A program made the position numbers and the translations under genes. Of a stretch of DNA of 64,000 nt, positions 26,140-34,542 are shown one piece after another. Source of the DNA: UBA11606 sp965243715 (GTDB lineage Bacteria > Actinomycetota > Acidimicrobiia > Acidimicrobiales > Aldehydirespiratoraceae); the NCBI GenBank assembly GCA_965243715.1, contig CBDEVU010000007.1, positions 1 through 64,000 on the forward strand. The letters are read 5' to 3'. The notes beneath the pieces are model-generated. The model was not told the DNA's origin. It was given only the letters and a program-made list of their open reading frames with translations, and searched no databases. Positions within the stretch are counted from its first letter, which is position 1; each line of letters begins with the position of its first letter.

Positions 26140-26531
26140 ACCAAGGTTGGGAGGTCCCCGAAACCGAGATCGAACTGCGATTTATTACATCGGGTGGTCC
26201 GGGCGGCCAGCATGCCAATCGTTCGAACACCAAAGTGGAAGCCGTGTTTCGAATCGCCGAGTCGACTACCATGCCGCCGCGCCTGAAACAGCGGGTGATG
26301 GAACAACTCGGCGAGCGCGTTCGGGTCACGGCCGACGACGAGCGCTCACAACTCCGCAACCGAGCTTTGGCTATAGCCCGACTGCGGAGCCGGGTTCGCA
26401 CCGCCGGTCATGTCGAGTCACCACGAAGAGCGACCAAGCCCACGAGAGGGAGTAAGCGCCGTCGCGGGGAGGCCAAGCGGCGTCGAAGTGAAGTGAAACG
26501 CGACCGCCAGCGACCAACTCGCCACGATTAA
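26136..26531 (+). CDS. arfB: Alternative ribosome-rescue factor ArfB (peptidyl-tRNA hydrolase)
   Basis: A 131-residue protein with the release-factor catalytic motif GGPGGQHANRSNTKVE near residues 20-35. Its Arg/Lys-rich C-terminal tail (SKRRRGEAKRRRSEVKRDRQ) is the element that enters the empty mRNA channel of stalled ribosomes in ArfB/YaeJ. It lacks the codon-recognition domains of RF1/RF2. It hydrolyses peptidyl-tRNA on non-stop complexes. It is the last gene of the PBP-led operon, followed by a hairpin terminator. Confidence 0.9.
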   Translation: MNQGWEVPETEIELRFITSGGPGGQHANRSNTKVEAVFRIAESTTMPPRLKQRVMEQLGERVRVTADDERSQLRNRALAIARLRSRVRTAGHVESPRRATKPTRGSKRRRGEAKRRRSEVKRDRQRPTRHD

Positions 26532-26533
26532 CC

Positions 26534-26571
26534 AAAGCGGGGGATTGTCGATATCGGTCGGGCCCCGCTTT
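26534..26571. terminator. Bidirectional hairpin terminator between convergent genes
   Basis: AAAGCGGGG (26534-26542) pairs perfectly with CCCCGCTTT (26563-26571) across a 20-base loop. The A/T ends give a short U run on both strands. It lies between arfB and the convergent reductase, touching the latter's stop codon (26570-26572). Confidence 0.65.
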
Positions 26572-27787
26572 AGGCCGCCGCTCTAGTCCGACGAAGGATT
26601 GGATCGGCGAGCGCGAGGGCCCGATCGGCGACTTTCAGCACGCGTCCTGAGGCGCCGGGAGTTTCCTCATCGACCAGGTTGCCCATGACTTGGAGGGTGA
26701 TGTTGGCGATTCCTTCGGTGCCGACGGCGAGCCGGAGACCGGACCGGAGAATCCAGGGATGGCCGATAAGAAAGCTGAAACGCCGACCGGTGCGCAGGAA
26801 CGAGTCGTAACGAGCACCGACCGCTTGGTCGTAGTTAGCCGGAGTACGGGCCGGGTCCGAGAGGAACAGTTCAGCTGCGAGCATGCCGGATTCGAGGCCG
26901 TAGTCGATGCCTTCACCATTCATGGGATTGATAAGACCGGCCGCGTCGCCAATGGCGACCCAGCCCTCGCCGTGACGCCGTTGCACGCTCATAGGAAGTC
27001 GCCACGCCCGAGGCCGTTCGAGATCAGGACCGAGATCCCACTCGTCTTGAACCAGAGTGCGGTAGGAGTTTTGGAGATGGTTGAGGTTCAGCTTCTTAAA
27101 CCCCTTCATCGTTGACAGGGCTCCGACGCCGATATTGACAGTGCCGTCGCCCGCCGGGAACAGCCACCCGTAGCCGGGTACCGGGGTTCCTTGGTCGTCG
27201 CTCAATGTGAGACAAGCCTCGAGATGGCGGTCGGCGTGGCGGGGACTGGCGGCATAGGTACGAATCGCTAGGCCGAACGGTTCATCGGCGGATCGTTGCG
27301 CCCCGAGCATGCGTGCAACCGCGCCGGGCGCCCCAGTGGCCACGATGACTAGATCAGCAGACCAGCGAGTGCCGTTGGCTTCCACCCCAGTCACTCGGTT
27401 GCCGTCCATGGTGGGTAGGGCCTCGGCGTTCCATTCGAGCTCCGCGCCAGCCGCTTCGGCGACCGAGATCAACCGCTCGTCAAGCGTGCGTCTAGGCCAG
27501 ACCGCGCCATGCGGGGCGAACGGGCCGTTGGCGGGCCACGGGAGTTCGCGTCGCGTCGCGCCGGCAATCATTCGTAGCCCGGCGATATGGTGCGCTTCGG
27601 TCAGGTCTATGCCTAAGACGTTGAGGGCGCTGACCGCCCGAGGGGTTAGGCCATCGCCGCACACCTTGTCGCGGCCCCGACTTGCCTTTTCGAACAGGCG
27701 AACGCTCGCTCCGCCCCGCGCCGCGCCGATCGCCGCCGCAGCCCCAGCGGGCCCGGCGCCGATCACGATGATGTCACGGTGCTCCAT
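26570..27787 (-). CDS. Geranylgeranyl reductase-family FAD oxidoreductase
   Basis: A 405-residue flavoprotein starting at MEHRDIIVIGAG (ATG 27787; the longer frame to 27868 adds unrelated residues). The dinucleotide motif GAGPAGAAAA is at the N terminus. KVCGDGLTPRAV follows, and the FAD-ribityl motif GDAAGLINPMNGEGI is near residue 285. The family reduces isoprenoid double bonds; in actinobacteria members include MenJ, which reduces the menaquinone side chain. MenB elsewhere in the window makes a quinone role reasonable, but lipid or archaeol-type substrates are not excluded. It is the last gene of the bioB-DUF4916 transcript, 25 bp after DUF4916. Confidence 0.87.
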   Translation of the reverse strand: MEHRDIIVIGAGPAGAAAAIGAARGGASVRLFEKASRGRDKVCGDGLTPRAVSALNVLGIDLTEAHHIAGLRMIAGATRRELPWPANGPFAPHGAVWPRRTLDERLISVAEAAGAELEWNAEALPTMDGNRVTGVEANGTRWSADLVIVATGAPGAVARMLGAQRSADEPFGLAIRTYAASPRHADRHLEACLTLSDDQGTPVPGYGWLFPAGDGTVNIGVGALSTMKGFKKLNLNHLQNSYRTLVQDEWDLGPDLERPRAWRLPMSVQRRHGEGWVAIGDAAGLINPMNGEGIDYGLESGMLAAELFLSDPARTPANYDQAVGARYDSFLRTGRRFSFLIGHPWILRSGLRLAVGTEGIANITLQVMGNLVDEETPGASGRVLKVADRALALADPILRRTRAAA

Positions 27788-27812
27788 GCCTTTAGCCTGC
27801 CGGATTAGATGG

Positions 27813-28358
27813 TTACGGGAGTTGGCCGACGTGGGCCAGCGCCCAGCGAAGCAGTCGATCGTGGCCACCTGTCATCTCTGCTCGCATATCGACACTAGCG
27901 GCTTCTTGCGGGGTGACCCAGGCTAGGTCGAGGGCGTCGACTGAGGGTTCTGGTTCGCCGTCGATCACCACGACGTAGGCGAGGCTGATCGCGTGCTGCC
28001 GCGGATCGTGGAACCCCGAAACGTCAGGATCGGGGAAGTACTCGGCTACGGTGAACGGGGTTGGATTGGCGGGAATTCGGGGGAAGGCCAGCGGTCCGAG
28101 ATCCTTGGCGAGATGGCGGAGCAGGGCTTGGCGAATGCGCTCGCCGAACAGTACCCGACCGGTAACCAACGCTCTACTAACCGTGCCGTCAGCCATGGCT
28201 CGTAGGAGCAAACCGATGTGTGTTACGGTACCGGTCGAGTCGACTCGCACCGGGACGGCATCGACGTAGACGATCGGCATGCGACCACGAACAGTTTCGA
28301 GGTCTTCGCTACTCATCCACTGTTCGGCGGTTTCGAAGTCGACGTTCATCTCACTCAC
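27813..28358 (-). CDS. DUF4916 NUDIX-like protein
   Basis: A 181-residue protein matching the actinobacterial DUF4916 family. Conserved blocks include MPIVYVDAVPVRVD, HIGLLLRAMADGT, SRALVTGRVLFGERIR, LAKDLGPLAFPRIP and EYFPDP. The fold resembles NUDIX hydrolases, but a canonical GX5EX7REUXEEXGU box is not evident, so catalytic activity is doubtful. Its ATG overlaps the bioB stop (ATGA), suggesting coupled translation. The function is unknown. Confidence 0.85.
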   Translation of the reverse strand: MSEMNVDFETAEQWMSSEDLETVRGRMPIVYVDAVPVRVDSTGTVTHIGLLLRAMADGTVSRALVTGRVLFGERIRQALLRHLAKDLGPLAFPRIPANPTPFTVAEYFPDPDVSGFHDPRQHAISLAYVVVIDGEPEPSVDALDLAWVTPQEAASVDMRAEMTGGHDRLLRWALAHVGQLP

Positions 28359-29314
28359 TGAGACGCAGCCACATTGAGGCGGGTGTCGAGTTGGGCGAGG
28401 AGCGAGGCGTCCTCGTCCGTGCCGTAGTTCTCGGCGGTCAACAATCGATCACCGAGGAAGATACTGCTGGCCCCCGCGTGCAGGCACAAAGCGTGCAGTT
28501 CCACCGACATCGTCGACCGCCCCGCCGATAGGCGAACAACCGATGTGGGCATTGTCAGTCGGGCCGCGGCGATGGTGCGCACCAACTCCAGTGGTTCGAA
28601 AGCGGGGAGGCCATCGAGCGGGGTTCCGGGCACTTGGATCAAAAGATTGATGGGGACACTTTCTGGGTGCGGTTCGAGGGTGGCTAGTTGAGTTAGCAGG
28701 CTGGCTCGTTGCCGACGGGTCTCGCCCATCCCGACAATTCCCCCAGTACACAGACTGATCGATGCCTCTCGACACGCTTTCAGGGTGTCGAGTCGGTCCT
28801 GATAAGTACGGGTCGTGATGATCTGGCCGTAGAAATCCGGCGACGTATCGAGATTATGGTTGTAGAAATCGAGTCCGGCATCGGCTAAGCGTTGGGCTTG
28901 ACTCGCGGTGAGCATGCCGAGAGTCGCGCACGTCTCTAGGCCCAGTTCACCAACCGCCTTGACCGCTCCGGCCACCCGCTCAACCTGGGAATCGCTCGGC
29001 GAACGCCAAGCTGCGCCCATACAAAAACGTGTCGCCCCTTCGGCTTTAGCCTGAAGGGCTGAGGCGACGATCTCGTCGGTCGGCATCAAGGGCTCGGGCT
29101 TTAGATCGTTGTTGTGATGAACGGACTGGGGGCAATAAGCGCAGTCCTCGGGGCACGCCCCGGTTTTGATGGAGAGCAGCTTCGCCCCCTCGATCGAATG
29201 GGGATCGAAGCGCTCTAGGTGGCAGGCGTGGGCGGTGGCCAGAAGCGTATGGAAGGGTTGCTCTATAAGGTTGAGAACTTCGTCGATCGTCCAGTTGAAG
29301 CGAGGGGCGGGCAT
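28355..29314 (-). CDS. bioB: Biotin synthase BioB
   Basis: A 319-residue radical SAM enzyme that inserts sulfur into dethiobiotin. The SAM-cluster cysteines are in GACPEDCAYCPQS. Typical BioB blocks follow: YNHNLDTS, TTRTYQDRL, CTGGIVGMGE, and the arginine in SAGR. The start is ATG at 29314 (MPAPRFNWTIDEV), consistent with known BioB lengths; the frame to 29383 is longer but not needed. That ATG lies back to back with the divergent ung ATG within the sequence CATG. No other biotin genes are in the window, although a biotin-dependent carboxylase component is. Confidence 0.94.
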   Translation of the reverse strand: MPAPRFNWTIDEVLNLIEQPFHTLLATAHACHLERFDPHSIEGAKLLSIKTGACPEDCAYCPQSVHHNNDLKPEPLMPTDEIVASALQAKAEGATRFCMGAAWRSPSDSQVERVAGAVKAVGELGLETCATLGMLTASQAQRLADAGLDFYNHNLDTSPDFYGQIITTRTYQDRLDTLKACREASISLCTGGIVGMGETRRQRASLLTQLATLEPHPESVPINLLIQVPGTPLDGLPAFEPLELVRTIAAARLTMPTSVVRLSAGRSTMSVELHALCLHAGASSIFLGDRLLTAENYGTDEDASLLAQLDTRLNVAASQ

Positions 29315-30005
29315 GGTACATAATGGCCGCCTGACCCTCGAACTATCAACCTGGAACTCGATTCTTCGTTCCGAGTTTGCCAAGCCCTACTGGCGAGACC
29401 TGATGAGTTTCGTGGCCGAGGAGCGCGTCACTTACCAGGTTTTCCCTCCCCCCGATGAGGTCTTTGCCGCCTTGCACCTCACTGCGCTGGCCGATGTCAA
29501 GGTCGTAATTTTGGGCCAGGATCCCTACCACGGACCGCACCAAGCCCACGGGCTTTGCTTCAGCGTAAACCCCGGCGTGCGGCTGCCCCCTTCCTTGGTC
29601 AACATCTACCAAGAACTAGAGGCTGATCTCGGTATTGAGTCCGCGGCGAGCGGTGATCTTCGTCCCTGGGCCCGCCAAGGGGTCCTCTTGTTGAACACTG
29701 CGCTCACCGTGCGTGCTCGTGAAGCAGGCTCTCACCAAGGGCGGGGCTGGGAGACCTTCACCGACGCGGTGATCGCCACGGTCAACACTGAGGCGGCACC
29801 GTCGGTGTTCATCTTGTGGGGGGCCAGCGCGCGCCGGAAGCGGAGCCTGTTGGACCTCGACCGCCACCGCGTGATTGAGTCGGCGCATCCGTCGCCCCTC
29901 TCCGCTCACCGAGGGTTCTTTCGCAGCGCGCCCTTCAGTCGGGCGAACAACGCGTTGGTGGAACTCGGCCGCCCGCCGGTCGAGTGGCGGCTCTCCTCAT
30001 CGTAA
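29313..30005 (+). CDS. ung: Uracil-DNA glycosylase
   Basis: A 230-residue family-1 UDG that removes uracil from DNA. The water-activating motif GQDPYHGP and the minor-groove HPSPLSAHRGFF motif are both present, with LLLNTALTV between. The start is taken at ATG 29313; no later ATG or GTG precedes the conserved core, and the frame upstream to 29166 would overlap bioB antisense. If correct, ung and bioB start codons share CATG and both transcripts must begin inside the other gene or be leaderless. Confidence 0.93.
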   Translation: MVHNGRLTLELSTWNSILRSEFAKPYWRDLMSFVAEERVTYQVFPPPDEVFAALHLTALADVKVVILGQDPYHGPHQAHGLCFSVNPGVRLPPSLVNIYQELEADLGIESAASGDLRPWARQGVLLLNTALTVRAREAGSHQGRGWETFTDAVIATVNTEAAPSVFILWGASARRKRSLLDLDRHRVIESAHPSPLSAHRGFFRSAPFSRANNALVELGRPPVEWRLSSS

Positions 30006-30019
30006 GCCACAATTCGGGG

Positions 30020-30934
30020 TCAGAAATACCAGGGGAACGGGGACCAGTCGGGTTGGCGCTTCTCGAGGAACGCATCCCGGCCCTCAACCGCCTCGTCGGT
30101 CATGTACGCCAGTCTGGTTGCTTCGCCCGCGAAAACTTGTTGTCCCATGAGCCCGTCGTCGATGAGGTTGAGCGAGAACTTCGCCATGCGTTGAGCGGTT
30201 GGACTCTTCTGATTGATTCGCCGAGCCCAGTCGAGGGCCGTGGCCTCAAGTTCGGCGTGGGCCACGACGGCGTTGACCATGCCCATCTCGAAAGCTTCTT
30301 GGGCGGTGTAGCTGGCACCGAGGAAGAAGATCTCGCGGGCCCGCTTCTGCCCGACCTGGCGGGCGAGGTAGGCCGACCCGAAGCCGCCGTCAAAACTGGC
30401 CACATCGGTATCGGTCTGTTTGAAGATGGCGTGTTCTTCGCTGGCCAGGGTGAGGTCAGCGGTGACGTGAAGGCTGTGGCCGCCGCCGACCGCCCAGCCG
30501 GGCACAACGGCTATGACAATTTTTGGCATGGTGCGGATGAGTCGCTGCACTTCAAGAATGTGAAGGCGACCAGCGCGGGCGGGGTCAATGGTGTCGGCCG
30601 TTTCCCCTTCGGCGTACTGGTAGCCGGTCCTACCGCGGATGCGTTGGTCACCTCCGCTGCAAAAGGCCCAACCGCCATCTCGGGGGCTCGGTCCGTTGCC
30701 GGTCAAGAGCACGCATCCAACATCGCTGGTCATCCGGGCATGGTCGAGGCATCGGTATAGTTCATCGACGGTGGCTGGCCGAAAGGCGTTACGAACCTCG
30801 GGTCGGTGAAAGGCGATTCGTACCGTGCCTTGGTCGATAGCGCGGTGGTAGGTGATATCGGCGAGGTCTCCGAGTTCGGTGACCACCGTCCACGCGTCGG
30901 GGTCGAAGATCTCAGAGATCAGATTATCGGACAT
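30020..30934 (-). CDS. menB: 1,4-dihydroxy-2-naphthoyl-CoA synthase MenB
   Basis: A 304-residue crotonase-fold enzyme of menaquinone synthesis that closes the second ring of naphthoyl-CoA. MenB-specific stretches are visible: FRPATVDEL, WAFCSGGDQRIRG, PGWAVGGGHSLH, the oxyanion glycines, and TDVASFDGGFGSAYLAR with the catalytic aspartate region. The C terminus DWSPFPWYF is characteristic of MenB. A TAGCGT element lies six bases before its ATG. The LCP gene lies 21 bp upstream on the same strand, so partial cotranscription is possible. Confidence 0.94.
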   Translation of the reverse strand: MSDNLISEIFDPDAWTVVTELGDLADITYHRAIDQGTVRIAFHRPEVRNAFRPATVDELYRCLDHARMTSDVGCVLLTGNGPSPRDGGWAFCSGGDQRIRGRTGYQYAEGETADTIDPARAGRLHILEVQRLIRTMPKIVIAVVPGWAVGGGHSLHVTADLTLASEEHAIFKQTDTDVASFDGGFGSAYLARQVGQKRAREIFFLGASYTAQEAFEMGMVNAVVAHAELEATALDWARRINQKSPTAQRMAKFSLNLIDDGLMGQQVFAGEATRLAYMTDEAVEGRDAFLEKRQPDWSPFPWYF

Positions 30935-30940
30935 TCCGTC

Positions 30941-30946
30941 ACGCTA
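30941..30946 (-). promoter_or_regulatory. menB: Candidate -10 element (TAGCGT), leaderless
   Basis: On the minus strand TAGCGT is followed by GACGGA and then the menB ATG, the same six-base spacing as for several other genes here. It lies in the 21-bp LCP-menB gap. Confidence 0.45.
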
Positions 30947-30955
30947 TCGGCTCAG

Positions 30956-32020
30956 CTACTGCTGGAACGGGGCCAAAACGCTAGGGGCGTCATCCGCAGG
31001 GAGAAGCACGTCGGCCCCACCGTCGGTAATGTAACGCTTGGTGGGGATCGTCGCCGCGGTCGGGGTCGCCCCACGGAAGGCGAGCGCAAGGCTAATGACA
31101 TCGGTCGGCGACATTCCTTCGTCCACCCGCAGATCGTCAGACACGCCGCGCATCACTGATACCAAAGTGAACGGATTGCTGGTGGAACCGAGTTTATCCA
31201 TGACGGCACCGATAAATACTTGCTGGCGCTTCACCCGTCCCAAGTCCGAGGTTGGATCGGTCACCGTTTGCCCGTCTATCAGTTCGCTATATCGGCGAGA
31301 TCGGACATAGGCGAGGGCTTGATTGGAATTGAGATTCTGGGGGCCTCGTTCGGTAATGTTCAAGCCCGAGCGGTCATCGGTGGCGGGATGGGGAAAATCG
31401 ATCGTGACTCCCCCTAAGGCGTCTACGAGACCGAGAAACCCGGCGAGATCAACTTCTAGGTAATGGTCGATGCCGATGCCTAGTTCGGCTTGCACGGTCT
31501 TCACGAGCGCTTGAGGCCCGCCGGACCCGAAGGCGGCGTTTATGCGCCGACGATTGCCGCCGTCGATCGGCACGTAGAGATCCCGAGGGATAGCAAGCAG
31601 CGACACCTCGCCGGCCTCGACCCGAAGAATCGCGATAGTGTCGGTCCGTTCGCCGCTAATTCCCTCGCCGAAGATATAACCCGCGTCGGCGCCGTCGGGG
31701 TTGACGCCCGCACGAGAGTCGGTGCCCACCACCAGATAGTTCGTGCCGGTCCCGCCGCCCGCCAGTCCTCCGTCGAAGTTGACCCGTTCCACCTCGTTCC
31801 AAGTGCCCCAAGTTGTTATCGCCAAGGCCATCACAGCAAGGGCAAAAACGATGGCGACGAACACCACTATCCACGGCCACCGCCGGCGGCGTTTGCGCTG
31901 CGGTTGCGGTGCCTCCGGTTCCAGCGTACGGATCGGCGCTGCGGTGGTGTGGACCGCGACTGGGACCGCGGCGGCAGCGGGGATGTGCAGAGAACGCGGA
32001 TCGCGGGAAAGGGGGGCCAC
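30956..32020 (-). CDS. LytR-CpsA-Psr (LCP) family cell-wall glycopolymer ligase
   Basis: A 354-residue protein with a Pro/Arg-rich cytoplasmic N terminus, one membrane segment (WPWIVVFVAIVFALAVMALAI, about residues 48-68) and an extracellular LCP domain. Conserved residues are in VGTDSRAG, GERTDTIAIL, LAIPRDLYV and YVRSRRYSE. LCP enzymes attach anionic polymers or arabinogalactan to peptidoglycan from polyprenyl-phosphate donors. The GTG start at 32020 has no strong ribosome-binding site, so a slightly different start is possible. It is divergent from the M23 peptidase across 121 bp. Confidence 0.9.
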   Translation of the reverse strand: MAPLSRDPRSLHIPAAAAVPVAVHTTAAPIRTLEPEAPQPQRKRRRRWPWIVVFVAIVFALAVMALAITTWGTWNEVERVNFDGGLAGGGTGTNYLVVGTDSRAGVNPDGADAGYIFGEGISGERTDTIAILRVEAGEVSLLAIPRDLYVPIDGGNRRRINAAFGSGGPQALVKTVQAELGIGIDHYLEVDLAGFLGLVDALGGVTIDFPHPATDDRSGLNITERGPQNLNSNQALAYVRSRRYSELIDGQTVTDPTSDLGRVKRQQVFIGAVMDKLGSTSNPFTLVSVMRGVSDDLRVDEGMSPTDVISLALAFRGATPTAATIPTKRYITDGGADVLLPADDAPSVLAPFQQ

Positions 32021-32141
32021 GACCTTAGTGAACCACGCGGCAGGGAAAAGGCCGACGCGGGTGGCATCGCTACTGGGGTGCCTCTCGCTATTGTGACCGG
32101 TACGGGCGTACCCCTTCTCGCGGTATGTTCGCCCTAGCTCT

Positions 32142-33293
32142 ATGCCCTCTCTTCGTCACCTTCTCTTTCGAGCCATGGTCGCCTCGACCTGTGTCGTAGC
32201 TGTCTTGGTGGTGCCGTCAAGCGCCGACGAGACCCTCAGCGACCTGCGCCGCGACCGCGAAGCGGCGCGCGATGCCGAACAGGCCGCGCTAGCCAGCCTC
32301 GATCTACTGGCCGAGGACGATGCGGTGATCCAGTCCAGCCTCGATGAGATGCAGTTGCTCGTCGATGCCCAGGCGGCCCGAGTCGAAGGGGCTCGCCAGG
32401 CCCTTGCCGCGGCCGAAAGCGAAGTTGTTGCCAGGGAGGCAGGGGCCAGCGACGCCGCCTTGGCCATCATTGACACTCGCGCTGAAGTACAGGTCCGAGC
32501 CATTGAAGCCTATGTAGGAACCGACAACTCGGTCGATCCGTGGTTGGAGTCGGGCAACGTAAACCAGACCGTCATACGCCTATCAATGCTTGACTTCGCG
32601 GCGGGCAACGAGCGCGACCTACTCGACGATCTGCGAACCTTCCGTGCCCTCCAAGAAGAAAACGTTCGCCTTGGCGAGGCGGCCCGCCAAGAAGCAGACC
32701 GCCTTCGAGTCGAAGTTGAAGTTGAACTCAACACCTTAGAAGAACGCCGTTTCGTACAGTTAAAAGTCCAGACTGAGTTGCACAACAGGATCGAAGCCGA
32801 AGAGGCGCGGGCCGCCGACTGGGCGGCCACGAACGATGACCTAACCGCTCTGATTAAGGCCGAGACGGTGTCGCTCACCGGTATCGCCGCCGGTTCCGCT
32901 TCGCTGGAGGGTTTCATCTTCCCGACGACCGGTAAGATTGGCTCATCGTTTGGGCCTCGGGTCCACCCCATCTTCAGAACCACGCGGCAACACACCGGAG
33001 TCGATGTCGCCGGGGCCACCGGAAACGCAATCTGGGCAGCCAAGGACGGGCGGGTTATTTTTGCTGGCTGGAAGGGTGGCTACGGCAACACTGTCCTGCT
33101 CATCCACGGCAACGGAAGCGTGGTGACGCTGTACGCCCATATGTCGAAGATTCGTGCTTCGGTCGGCGATCAGATTGACCAGGGGGAGGTCATAGGTGAA
33201 GTAGGCTCCACCGGGTGGAGTACTGGTCCGCACCTGCACTTCGAGGTCCGAGTCAACGGCGTACCGAAGAATCCAGTGGCGTTCTTGCCGTAG
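32142..33293 (+). CDS. Secreted M23 peptidase with coiled coil (EnvC/NlpD-like)
   Basis: A 383-residue protein. Residues 1-28 are a signal peptide (AMVASTCVVAVLVVPSSA). Residues ~30-245 are a long charged coiled coil, and the C-terminal LytM/M23 domain holds HTGVD (near 285) and HLHFE (near 363) as zinc ligands. It should be a cell-wall endopeptidase or, if inactive, an amidase activator; the intact zinc ligands favour an active enzyme. Coiled coil plus M23 is the layout of division-associated hydrolases. The DivIVA-like small gene follows after 9 bp. Confidence 0.9.
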   Translation: MPSLRHLLFRAMVASTCVVAVLVVPSSADETLSDLRRDREAARDAEQAALASLDLLAEDDAVIQSSLDEMQLLVDAQAARVEGARQALAAAESEVVAREAGASDAALAIIDTRAEVQVRAIEAYVGTDNSVDPWLESGNVNQTVIRLSMLDFAAGNERDLLDDLRTFRALQEENVRLGEAARQEADRLRVEVEVELNTLEERRFVQLKVQTELHNRIEAEEARAADWAATNDDLTALIKAETVSLTGIAAGSASLEGFIFPTTGKIGSSFGPRVHPIFRTTRQHTGVDVAGATGNAIWAAKDGRVIFAGWKGGYGNTVLLIHGNGSVVTLYAHMSKIRASVGDQIDQGEVIGEVGSTGWSTGPHLHFEVRVNGVPKNPVAFLP

Positions 33294-33296
33294 GAT
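33291..33296 (+). promoter_or_regulatory. Candidate -10 element (TAGGAT), leaderless
   Basis: TAGGAT, whose TAG is also the M23 stop codon, is followed by TACAAC and the ATG at 33303. The spacing is six bases and there is no Shine-Dalgarno. Confidence 0.4.
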
Positions 33297-33302
33297 TACA
33301 AC

Positions 33303-33575
33303 ATGGCCACCTCGAAGCCAATGTCTCGGAAACTCTTCAAGCGATCCCTGTTCGGGTATCGCCGTAGAGCCGTTAATGCCCATCTCGCCGCCGTCGATCA
33401 AACAATGGCCGAACTACGCGCCGAAGTTCCCGCCGAAGCTCGCCACGATCTGGTCCTGCGGGCCACCCGCCGGTCGGTAGAAAATGTTATGGCCCGAGCG
33501 CACGCCGACGCGGCGGTGATTCGGGCTAAGGCCCAGACCGAGGCGATCAATACCCCACCTCCTTCGGCCGAATAG
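33303..33575 (+). CDS. Small DivIVA-like basic protein
   Basis: A 90-residue basic, probably helical protein. Its N-terminal FKRSLFGYRRRAVNAHLAAVD resembles the short membrane-binding start of DivIVA-family proteins (F..GY....V..hL), but the long coiled coil is missing. It ends in a Pro-rich tail. Placed directly after a coiled-coil M23 hydrolase, a link to division or polar growth is plausible but inferred. Confidence 0.6.
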   Translation: MATSKPMSRKLFKRSLFGYRRRAVNAHLAAVDQTMAELRAEVPAEARHDLVLRATRRSVENVMARAHADAAVIRAKAQTEAINTPPPSAE

Positions 33576-33585
33576 CTGATTCGCA

Positions 33586-34446
33586 ATGTTGTTGACCATT
33601 GGTGACCTGCTGGAAGAGATTCTTATCCAGCTAATCCAGGCGCCGGTCCGCGGGACCGACACGGTGGTGAGATCAGCACGCGTTCGCGGCGGTAGCGCGG
33701 CCAACGTGGCGGCCCTTGACGCGGAAGGGGGCGGGTCTCCCCGGTTCGTCGGCCAGGTGGGTAACGACGCGATCGGAGTCCTGCTCAAAGATGAACTTAA
33801 AAGTCGAGGGGTCGATGTTCGTGTGTCTCATTTGGGAGGCACCGGAGTAAACGTCACTACCGTGGGTCAAGGAGAACGTAGCCACTTGATCGATCGTGGT
33901 GCATCTCGTGGTCCGAGCCGACTCGAACCAGAGTGCCTCGACGGCGTAGCCCAAGTTTATCTCGCCGCCTCGGCCTTTACTGAGGACCCCTTGGCCACCG
34001 CGGTGGACGGACTTTTGGCCGAGATCAGGGATCGTCGTATTCCAGTTGTATTGGGTGGGCCATCGGCGGCCGATCTCGACTCACTCGGTGTGGGCCCGTA
34101 TCTCCACCTAGTTGAGGCCATTGGTCCTGACGCGGTGGTTCTCAACCAGCGAGAACACCTTGGCCTCGGAATGCAACCGCGGACGGGCCTGCCTGGGGCT
34201 CAAGCCACTATCGTAACCGCCGGTTCGCGTCCGACCTTTGTCATGCGGCCGGGCGTTGATTCGGTGTCGATTACCGTCGACTCCACCAAAAAGCTCAGAG
34301 ATCGCACCGGCGTGGGAGACGGCTTCCTCGCCGGTTTCATGGCCAGTCGGCGCACTGGTGCCGATGCGCTTTCTGCCTGCCACGCCGGTCATCGAGTCGC
34401 AGGTCGAGTGCTGGGCTATCTGGGCCCTACCTCAATCGGCCGGTAG
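33586..34446 (+). CDS. PfkB-family carbohydrate kinase
   Basis: A 286-residue ribokinase-fold kinase. The N-terminal VRGGSAANVA and GQVGNDAIG motifs and the C-terminal GVGDGFLAGF motif (catalytic Asp and anion hole) are present. It phosphorylates a sugar or nucleoside with ATP; the substrate is not identifiable. It is slightly shorter than typical ribokinase. The start is ATG at 33586, ten bases after the small DivIVA-like gene. Confidence 0.88.
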   Translation: MLLTIGDLLEEILIQLIQAPVRGTDTVVRSARVRGGSAANVAALDAEGGGSPRFVGQVGNDAIGVLLKDELKSRGVDVRVSHLGGTGVNVTTVGQGERSHLIDRGASRGPSRLEPECLDGVAQVYLAASAFTEDPLATAVDGLLAEIRDRRIPVVLGGPSAADLDSLGVGPYLHLVEAIGPDAVVLNQREHLGLGMQPRTGLPGAQATIVTAGSRPTFVMRPGVDSVSITVDSTKKLRDRTGVGDGFLAGFMASRRTGADALSACHAGHRVAGRVLGYLGPTSIGR

Positions 34447-34469
34447 CCGGTTTCGCGAAACTAATCGGC

Positions 34470-34475
34470 TACGAT
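34470..34475 (+). promoter_or_regulatory. hppA: Candidate -10 element for hppA (TACGAT)
   Basis: TACGAT stands 67 bp before the GTG of hppA. That would give a leader of about 60 bases ending in the ribosome-binding site CAGGAG (34532-34537). No clear -35 was seen. Confidence 0.35.
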
Positions 34476-34542
34476 GGTGCAGGCCGCCTGTCTGGTCGGT
34501 AGCTTCAACTGGTCTTTTCAACGCGCAACGACAGGAGAAACT

